From: an uncultured Oscillospiraceae bacterium
Lineage (GTDB): Bacteria > Bacillota > Clostridia > Oscillospirales > Acutalibacteraceae
Direction of reading: 5' to 3'
NCBI GenBank assembly: GCA_905203795.1
Contig: CAJKXG010000012.1
Location: 1 to 11,857 of the forward strand
Length of the DNA: 11,857 bases
Position numbers and translations under genes: made by a program. Under the pieces are notes generated by a model. That model saw only the letters and a program-made list of their open reading frames with translations. It made no database searches and was not told the origin of the DNA. This document shows, piece by piece, positions 7,093 to 11,857 of the stretch; the first letter of the stretch is position 1; every line of letters begins with the position of its first letter.

Positions 7093-7133
7093 AAAAACGG
7101 CCTCACTCCGTTTGAAATCCGGAGCAAGGCCGT
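7093..7133 (-). terminator. Intrinsic terminator of the LRR-dockerin gene
   Basis: On the minus strand a 7-bp stem (7127-7133 with 7097-7103) plus an inner 5-bp stem (7120-7124 with 7106-7110) is followed by TTTTT (complement of 7093-7097). It lies about 105 bases after the stop codon at 7239-7241. The stretch 7134-7238 between them holds no gene that I can see. This hairpin also separates the unit from the zinc-ribbon operon promoter. Confidence 0.8.
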
Positions 7134-7238
7134 GTAATTCGTCGCTTTTTCTACGACAGGGTGCTTTTTTCTTTGCCTACTGAATTGGGAGCAGTCCAGA
7201 GCCATCCTCCGACGGGGTTCGTTTATGCGTATTTTGCC

Positions 7239-9152
7239 TTAAAACGCCGTGATTTTGCCGACGGCGTATTGCAGCACCATACGGGCGTCGCTGCTGTCCA
7301 CACTGTCATCGCCGTTGACGTCCGCCATCGCCGTTTGCACATCGTTCAATTCCGCTTTGCCGACGGCGGCTTGCAGAATCACGCGCGCATCCGAGCTGTC
7401 GATGTTGCGGTCGCCGTTGACATCGCCCTTACTGCCGTATTCCCGCAGATAGAAGGTGACCGCGCTGCTTTCAAACAGCATCTCATTCAGATTCTCCAAC
7501 AGCGTCGGCATCTCTTCTTCCAGGATATCGAACAACATATCCACCGCTTTGATCGGCTGTCCGTTTTCGTCCAACACACGTTTGCCGTCCTCATCTAGCA
7601 GATAGCCGTCCTCGTCCATGTCAAATATGGCGAATGCGGGAGGTATGTCGTAGCCGCCCAGCACCATTTCCGCATAGTCGCGCAGCGGCATGGTTTCGCC
7701 GTAAAGCGTCAGGTTGCCGTCCTCATCCAGCATGTCTGCCTTGGTCAGCAGGGTGCCATCCTCATCGGTCAACGCTACCTCCGTCGGGAAGATCAGCGCA
7801 TCGTTCTCGTCATAATAGAAGAACAGATAAAACAGCTCCTCATCCGGAATATCCGAACTGTCGCCGTACATCTCATCCGCCATGGCGCGCAGATCCGTCG
7901 GTTCGCCGCCGATCGTCATGATCGCGCCGTTGATCTGCACATCTTCCCGATAGATCGGCTCGCCGTTTTCATCCGTTACCGGCACTTCCTGCATCATCCA
8001 CACATAGCCGTCCTCATCGACCGTGAACAGCAGCTCGAACACCTCGTCGTCGGTCATACCATCAAGCATACTGCTGATATCCGACAAGTCTGACAGCGAA
8101 CGCAGCATGTCTTCGATCATCGCGCGCACTTCTTCATTCGTGCGCATCTCCGCGATCAGATTTTGCAGCAGCGGCGCCAGTTTTTCGGTGTCCACGTACA
8201 ACGCGATCGTATGCGGACCTGTGCCGATCACCGTGAAGGTTTCCTCCTCCAGCGACTGCGGCTTGCCGTCCACCGTTTTCAACAGCAGCTCTGTCCAGCC
8301 GGATACATCCGGCAGTTCCTCACCCTCCGGCAGTTCGATCGCCGCCAGCAATTCCTCCACCGGCGGCTTACGCACATACAGTTTCACGCTGTCTGCATCG
8401 ACCAATTCGCCGTCCTGCGGCATCTGAGACGCATTGATGAACATCGGCAGCAACGCCTTGAATGCCGCTTCCATATCCATCGTCACGCCGAGCATCTCCA
8501 GTTGCGCCGCCAATTCGTCCAGTTCGTCGCTCATCTGCTCCATCAGCGTGGGGAGCTTCGCTTCAGCGACTGGGATCAGCTTATCCACATACGCCACCGT
8601 CGCCGCATCGGTCATATCCAGCCGGTTGTCGGTGACGCAGATAAGCGGCAAAACATCAAACTCGTCCATGGGCGACAAATCCGTGATCGCATTGCCGCTC
8701 AGATCCAGCGTTTCCAGATTGACCAACGCCGTCAGCGCCGACCAATCCGTGATGCCGCAACTCGGCAGAAACAGTTCGGTCAGGCCCGCCGTCTGCGCAA
8801 TCGTATCCAGCGCGTCGTCCGTCAGCGTTACGCCTTCGATATACAGCGACTCTAAGGACGTGCACAATTCCAGCCCTTTCAGCGAAGAAGACATCTCTTC
8901 ACCGATGTAGTTGTATACCTCCAAATAGACCAGATTGGCCAAGTCGCCGCAGGTGATGCTTTCGGGCGGCTCTTCCTCGTCGCCCATCATCCAAACGGCG
9001 TTCACCATCGCCTCGTACAGCATCTCGTCCGGCACCATCTCCGCAGTCACAACCGTGTCCGGCGTTACTTCCGCCGACGCCGTCATGATCGTGCCGAAGC
9101 ACATGCCCATGAGCAGGCACAGCGACAGCACCGCAGCCATCATTTTCTTCAT
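7239..9152 (-). CDS. Secreted leucine-rich-repeat protein with C-terminal dockerin
   Basis: 637 residues. A signal peptide (MKKMMAAVLSLCLLMGMCFG, cleavage probably after TASA, residue 27) leads to a short leucine-rich-repeat region (about residues 69-175; LTELFLPSCGITDWSAL and LVNLETLDLSGNAITDLSP are clear repeats). A long, helix-rich acidic middle follows. Residues 376-536 hold many short D-E-D/N-G turns (DEDGYVW, DENGEP, DEDGTLL, DEDGNLT, DEDGYLLDEDG, DENGQP), possibly calcium-binding. The end is a two-loop dockerin (D577-D588 and D611-D622) with SSDAR in both loops. No catalytic domain is recognised, so it is probably a binding or structural component of a cohesin-dockerin complex on the cell surface (inference). 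AAAGGAG lies eight bases before the ATG, and a well-spaced promoter is at 9206-9234. It appears to be a single-gene unit. Confidence 0.9.
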   Translation of the reverse strand: MKKMMAAVLSLCLLMGMCFGTIMTASAEVTPDTVVTAEMVPDEMLYEAMVNAVWMMGDEEEPPESITCGDLANLVYLEVYNYIGEEMSSSLKGLELCTSLESLYIEGVTLTDDALDTIAQTAGLTELFLPSCGITDWSALTALVNLETLDLSGNAITDLSPMDEFDVLPLICVTDNRLDMTDAATVAYVDKLIPVAEAKLPTLMEQMSDELDELAAQLEMLGVTMDMEAAFKALLPMFINASQMPQDGELVDADSVKLYVRKPPVEELLAAIELPEGEELPDVSGWTELLLKTVDGKPQSLEEETFTVIGTGPHTIALYVDTEKLAPLLQNLIAEMRTNEEVRAMIEDMLRSLSDLSDISSMLDGMTDDEVFELLFTVDEDGYVWMMQEVPVTDENGEPIYREDVQINGAIMTIGGEPTDLRAMADEMYGDSSDIPDEELFYLFFYYDENDALIFPTEVALTDEDGTLLTKADMLDEDGNLTLYGETMPLRDYAEMVLGGYDIPPAFAIFDMDEDGYLLDEDGKRVLDENGQPIKAVDMLFDILEEEMPTLLENLNEMLFESSAVTFYLREYGSKGDVNGDRNIDSSDARVILQAAVGKAELNDVQTAMADVNGDDSVDSSDARMVLQYAVGKITAF

Positions 9153-9205
9153 ACCAAATACTCCTTTCAGATTTTACGCAGAACAGACAGCTATTCTTGC
9201 TTATA

Positions 9206-9234
9206 ATTATACAAGAAACAGGCATAAAACACAA
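9206..9234 (-). promoter_or_regulatory. Sigma-A promoter of the LRR-dockerin gene
   Basis: The minus strand reads TTGTGT (9234-9229), 17 bases, then TATAAT (9211-9206). The -10 is perfect and the -35 keeps TTG. It lies about 55 bases before the ATG at 9152. Confidence 0.72.
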
Positions 9235-9426
9235 GTTACATTTTTGTGATCTTTATATAAAGGCAATTTCTTACTCTTTTTCATGATTTCCCCCGGGAGG
9301 ACAGAGATCTTTTGCAAAAGGACATGGCGGTCTTTTTGCATGGCAGTCAAGTGACCTATTCACGATATGAATGGGGATTGCGGGATATTCCCACCGACAC
9401 CGACACGCCGTATCCCACCTCAAAAT

Positions 9427-9472
9427 AAAAGCGACGAATCGCCTGCTCATCGGCAAGCAATTCGTCGCTTTT
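9427..9472 (-). terminator. Intrinsic terminator of queT
   Basis: A perfect 13-bp stem (9427-9439 with 9460-9472) encloses a 20-base loop that can pair further. On the minus strand it is followed by a T-rich stretch (TTTTATTTTG) and lies 14 bases after the queT stop codon. The + strand also ends in TTTTTT, so it can act both ways. The 190 bases between here and the next promoter (9235-9426) show no convincing gene or RNA. Confidence 0.8.
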
Positions 9473-9486
9473 TTAATATGTCATGG

Positions 9487-10032
9487 TTATATGCGTTTCC
9501 GCTGTCCAAACAGGCGGCGATCCACACCGGTACGGGTGAGCAGGACAAACAGCAGCAAGCCGCCGATCGTACACACTGCCAATTGCGATACCCCGATCTC
9601 CAGCACACAGGTGGCGTAAATCCCCCATGTGAAGTGATCGAAATAGGCGACGGCAAGTTCCGCTCCCACGATCACGGCGTTGATCAACACCGGCGGCAGA
9701 GTGGACCACACAGGCAAGCCCTTGATGCGTTTTTCGCTCCACAGACGGGTCAGCAGTGCGGCGAGAAAGGTCGCGAGCGGACCGAGCAGCAGATCCCACA
9801 TGCCGGCGGGATTTGCACCGACCGACAACCCGTACAGGTTGGACAGGAAGCAGCCCACCGTCAGCCCGGGGATGGCGGCAGGGGTGAACACCGGCAGGAT
9901 GGTGAGCAGCTCAGACAAACGAAGCTGCAACACGCCGTAGTTCAGCTGCGGGAGCACCGCACACAGCGCAGCGTAGATAGCGGCAATCAAGGCTGCTATC
10001 ACCAGTTGTTCGACTTTGGATTCTCTTTTCAT
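9487..10032 (-). CDS. queT: QueT-family queuosine precursor transporter, ECF S-component
   Basis: 181-residue, very hydrophobic protein with about five to six transmembrane segments. It matches the QueT family (formerly DUF988), the substrate-binding S-component that works with a shared ECF energising module to import the queuosine precursor preQ1 or a relative. The most telling stretch is residues 37-66: QLRLSELLTILPVF followed by TPAAIPGLTVGC and FLSNL. The length is typical. The start is the ATG at 10032, because AAGGA lies nine bases before it. An in-frame ATG at 10050 would put that ribosome site inside the coding sequence. It has its own promoter (10178-10206), a hairpin-rich leader and a terminator, so it is a single-gene unit. 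No ECF A or T genes are in the window, as expected for group II ECF transporters that share a module. Confidence 0.9.
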   Translation of the reverse strand: MKRESKVEQLVIAALIAAIYAALCAVLPQLNYGVLQLRLSELLTILPVFTPAAIPGLTVGCFLSNLYGLSVGANPAGMWDLLLGPLATFLAALLTRLWSEKRIKGLPVWSTLPPVLINAVIVGAELAVAYFDHFTWGIYATCVLEIGVSQLAVCTIGGLLLFVLLTRTGVDRRLFGQRKRI

Positions 10033-10171
10033 GGTACAACGTCCTTCCATAGTTTTGATTTGGAGCCATCGCTCCGGTCAGGATGGTTTCGAACTGACCC
10101 ACCTGCGGTGAGCAAACGACCCGGCTCAGGTGCGCGCCGCGTCTGCAAGAGAAATCCCCTCTCGCTGCTTC
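10033..10171 (-). promoter_or_regulatory. Hairpin-rich queT leader, candidate preQ1 riboswitch (class not identified)
   Basis: From the predicted start near 10171, the about 138-nt GC-rich leader can form four successive hairpins on the minus strand: GCGAGAG with CTCTTGC (one G-U), CACCTG with CAGGTG, GGTCAG with CTGACC, and GGAGC with GCTCC. It then has an A-rich stretch (AAATCAAAAC) and the ribosome site. queT genes are commonly controlled by preQ1 riboswitches, including a class (III) known from Ruminococcaceae-type genomes. The structure and context fit, but I could not match a conserved preQ1 core, so the class is inference. Confidence 0.4.
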
Positions 10172-10177
10172 CCGATA

Positions 10178-10206
10178 ACTGTACTACAAATACCAAAGAA
10201 AGTCAA
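10178..10206 (-). promoter_or_regulatory. Sigma-A promoter of queT
   Basis: The minus strand reads TTGACT (10206-10201), 17 bases, then TACAGT (10183-10178). The -35 matches five of six consensus bases and the -10 four of six. It lies just downstream of the preceding gene's stop codon (10241). Confidence 0.65.
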
Positions 10207-10220
10207 GACCCGTGTGACCT

Positions 10221-10252
10221 GCGAAAACGGCGGACGCCGCTCATGTTTTCGC
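10221..10252 (-). terminator. Possible weak terminator at the end of the D...ExQ protein gene
   Basis: GCGAAAAC (10221-10228) and GTTTTCGC (10245-10252) are exact complements spanning the stop codon, with a nested GGCG/CGCC pairing. The only T-run is inside the 3' arm on the minus strand, so it is not a standard terminator. Confidence 0.3.
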
Positions 10253-10987
10253 TTCATCCTCGGACACAACGCGGGCATACAAATAGGCATTCCCTTTTTT
10301 GCCGACGCGCCGGATGATCGCCAATTCCTCCAACAGCTTCATTGCCTGCCACAGACGGCGACCGCTCAAATGTGTCGCCTTGGCAAAATCGGCGGCAGTG
10401 AAGGGGACAGGCAGGGGCGGAAGCAAAGCGGCGTAGTCTGCGGGCGTGCGCAGCCACAAGCTGTCGCCGACCGCTGTAGGCAGCCGCTCTGCGCGGTGTG
10501 AGCCGCGTTTCCCGCCGTTGCCCCAGCCATCCAATAACCGATATTCCTCCACGTCCACTTCCCACAGCCGCACCGTCAACCGCTCGTTCGGAATCAGTTC
10601 GAGCAGCCAAAACAGCTCCGGTAATGCGTCCAAAAACCTACCCCGTTTTGGTGAGCGGCGCGGTGTCGTGGTTTCGCCGCTGTCCGGCTGCGTCCAGATC
10701 AGCCGTTTTTCGCGGATAATCGGTACGACCACTGTGACAGGGTAAAGGGGGAGCAGCGCCGCCAGCTTTTTTTGCAGCGGATGCAGCCCGACAGTCTGAA
10801 CCTCGATGATTTGCTCGCCGTCGAAACAATCCGCCACATACCCGTTCAACGACACCTCATGGCAGCGTTCATCCGGCATCAGCAGCCATTTGAGAACAGC
10901 GTGCAGACTGCGTTCCCGCAAAGTGCCGATACCGGCTCCCTGCCCGAGCGCCTGCAAACCGCGTTCACGCGCTTCCTCGAAGTCCAT
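10241..10987 (-). CDS. Conserved clostridial protein of unknown function, nuclease-like core plus winged helix
   Basis: 248 residues. The sequence resembles a protein common in Clostridia and annotated only as a domain of unknown function (I believe DUF8091). Recognisable are GTLRERSLHAVLKW (21-34), HEVSLNGYVADCFDGEQIIEVQT (H43-T65, broken here only for naming), VEEYRLLDGWGNGGKRGSHR (146-165) and a C-terminal winged-helix-like segment (about 195-238; FTAADFAKATHLSGRRLWQA, then LLEELAIIRRVG). The D53...E62-x-Q64 pattern between beta strands recalls PD-(D/E)xK nucleases with Gln in place of Lys; that is inference, and catalysis is unproven. The ATG at 10987 follows a GGGGGG-TAGG ribosome site. 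It lies downstream of hflX on the same strand after a 71-base AT-rich gap with a possible promoter. Confidence 0.8.
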   Translation of the reverse strand: MDFEEARERGLQALGQGAGIGTLRERSLHAVLKWLLMPDERCHEVSLNGYVADCFDGEQIIEVQTVGLHPLQKKLAALLPLYPVTVVVPIIREKRLIWTQPDSGETTTPRRSPKRGRFLDALPELFWLLELIPNERLTVRLWEVDVEEYRLLDGWGNGGKRGSHRAERLPTAVGDSLWLRTPADYAALLPPLPVPFTAADFAKATHLSGRRLWQAMKLLEELAIIRRVGKKGNAYLYARVVSEDEAKT

Positions 10988-11013
10988 TAACCTACCCCCC
11001 TTTTTTTGTTTAT

Positions 11014-11042
11014 ATAGTACGAATTGTATATTTTTATTAAAA
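11014..11042 (-). promoter_or_regulatory. Possible weak promoter before the D...ExQ protein gene
   Basis: In the AT-rich gap after hflX the minus strand reads TTTTAA (11042-11037), 17 bases, TACTAT (11019-11014). The match is modest and the AT-rich background makes chance likely. The gene could equally be co-transcribed with hflX. Confidence 0.3.
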
Positions 11043-11058
11043 TTACCTATCCGTAAAT

Positions 11059-11857
11059 TTACCCCTCTTGTTGATAGGGGCGGGTAAGCTCGAGCAGCCG
11101 CATGCCCAGCGTAACCGTCATGCGCAGCCCTTCCGGCTCATAGCTTTCCTCCTCCACCGCCCCCTCGCGGCGGCACTGCTCTGCCAGCGCGCCTTCGCGG
11201 AAGGGAAGCAGCAGCGTCACCCGACGGCGGTCGGGCGGCAGGACGGCGGCAATCGCGTCCAACATGGCGGGCCAGTGACCGCACTGATCCGCGCGTCCAC
11301 CGCACCGAAATCCGCCGACGCCGCTTCCGCTTTGTCACATTTATTGAGCACTGTCAAAATCGGACGATCCCCGCAGCCGAGCTGCCCGAGCAGCTCCCGC
11401 GTCACCGCCAACTGTTCCTCCGCCTCGGGGGAGGACGTATCACAGAGGTTGAGGATCACATCCGCTTCCACCGCTTCCTCCAGCGTCGAACGGAACGCCT
11501 GCACCAACTGATGCGGCAGCCGCCGCACAAATCCCACCGTGTCGATGAGCAGCACCTGCCGTCCGTCCGGCAGACGCAGCGCCCGCGCGGTCGGGTCCAG
11601 CGTGGCAAACAATTGATCCTCCGCCAACACGCCCGCATCGGTCAGCCGATTGAGCAACGTGGACTTGCCCGCGTTGGTGTACCCCACGATGGCGACGGTG
11701 GTCACACCGTCCTTTTTGCGGCGGGCGCGACGCTCACCACGCCGCCGTTCCACATCCGCCAACTCCGCCTTGAGCGATGCGATGCGGCGGCGAATATGCC
11801 GACGGTCGCTTTCCAGCTTGGTTTCACCCGGTCCGCGCGTGGCGATGCCGCCGCCAA
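11059..11857 (-). pseudogene. hflX: GTPase HflX, 3' part, with an apparent frameshift
   Basis: HflX is a ribosome-associated GTPase that splits stalled or stressed 50S/70S ribosomes. The frame is open to the window end, so the N-terminal domain is outside. Seen in order: GGIATRGPGETKLESDRRHIRRR (the family's linker hallmark), the P-loop GYTNAGKST (about 11,660-11,684), DTVGF (G3, about 11,530-11,543), NKCD (G4) and SAVTG (G5). Directly after VTG the frame breaks near 11265-11272. The C-terminal domain continues in another frame (AMLDAIAAVLPPDRRRV, LLLPFREGAL, then to the TAA at 11059-11061). The usual TG-x-G-L-x-x-(M/L)-L motif is shortened, as if about 10 bases were lost. Read as it stands, the protein would end in an aberrant tail stopping near 11217. 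It could be a real lesion or an assembly error in a normally intact gene. Confidence 0.88.

Noticed and set aside
8163..8855. 230-residue plus-strand open frame
   Set aside because: Antisense of the LRR-dockerin gene, rich in Gln/Arg/His, typical of a shadow frame.
9207..9341. Small minus-strand frame of about 44 codons before the LRR-dockerin gene
   Set aside because: Overlaps the promoter of the LRR-dockerin gene, lacks a good ribosome site and shows no recognisable sequence.
10033..10075. preQ1 class I aptamer (GGAGC/GCTCC stem followed by an A-rich tail)
   Set aside because: The loop has only four bases, too short for the class I pseudoknot; kept only as a general preQ1 suspicion for the whole leader.
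10060..10105. tRNA-like T-arm (GTTCGAAAC between GGTCAG and CTGACC, minus strand)
   Set aside because: No acceptor stem, anticodon arm or D arm at the right distances; better explained as one hairpin of the queT leader.
9367..10317. 316-residue plus-strand open frame
   Set aside because: Runs across the queT terminator, antisense of queT, the queT leader and its promoter; no motif and no ribosome site.
1..11857. CRISPR array
   Set aside because: No regularly spaced direct repeats were seen; the repeated sequence is the GH95 duplication, the dockerin loops and simple hairpins.

Overview
The window looks like a chromosomal fragment of a gut-type Clostridia bacterium (Bacillota; Ruminococcaceae/Oscillospiraceae-like). 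The grounds are Firmicutes-style AGGAGG ribosome sites and signal peptides, dockerin modules on secreted proteins, a GH95 fucosidase pair for host or plant glycans, an ECF-type queT gene, and a conserved clostridial protein of unknown function next to hflX. Most of the sequence is fairly GC-rich, but about 4,080-7,100 is clearly AT-richer.

Left arm (1-3,972, + strand): two tandem paralogous GH95 alpha-L-fucosidase genes. The first is cut by the window start and ends in a two-loop dockerin, so it is probably secreted and scaffold-bound. After an intrinsic terminator comes a complete second copy with neither signal peptide nor dockerin, probably cytoplasmic. Together they suggest a two-compartment fucoside-degrading arrangement.

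AT-rich island (about 3,984-7,130): an IS200-like element, on the minus strand, lies directly behind the second fucosidase gene. Its transposase is broken by a stop codon, a frameshift and an internal deletion, yet its end hairpins and a Shine-Dalgarno-sequestering leader hairpin are still visible. Beyond it lies a leftward two-gene operon coding for a single-pass membrane protein with two extracellular domains and a cytoplasmic zinc ribbon, then a multi-pass membrane protein with three zinc ribbons. The operon starts from an extended -10 promoter and a leader of about 200 nt that folds into a closed multi-hairpin structure and ends in an intrinsic terminator. This looks like an unassigned riboswitch, attenuator or small RNA, and it is the most novel-looking part of the window.

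Middle (7,093-9,234, minus): a secreted leucine-rich-repeat protein with acidic DExG-type repeats and a C-terminal dockerin. All four dockerin loops in the window carry the same Ser-Ser-Asp-Ala-Arg code, suggesting a shared cohesin partner.

Right arm (9,427-11,857, minus): queT, a probable queuosine-precursor ECF transporter S-component, has its own promoter and a hairpin-rich leader. Next come a conserved protein with a nuclease-like D...ExQ motif and a winged-helix tail, and the 3' part of hflX (ribosome-associated GTPase), which carries an apparent frameshift with about 10 bases missing just after the G5 motif. No rRNA, tRNA or CRISPR array was seen.
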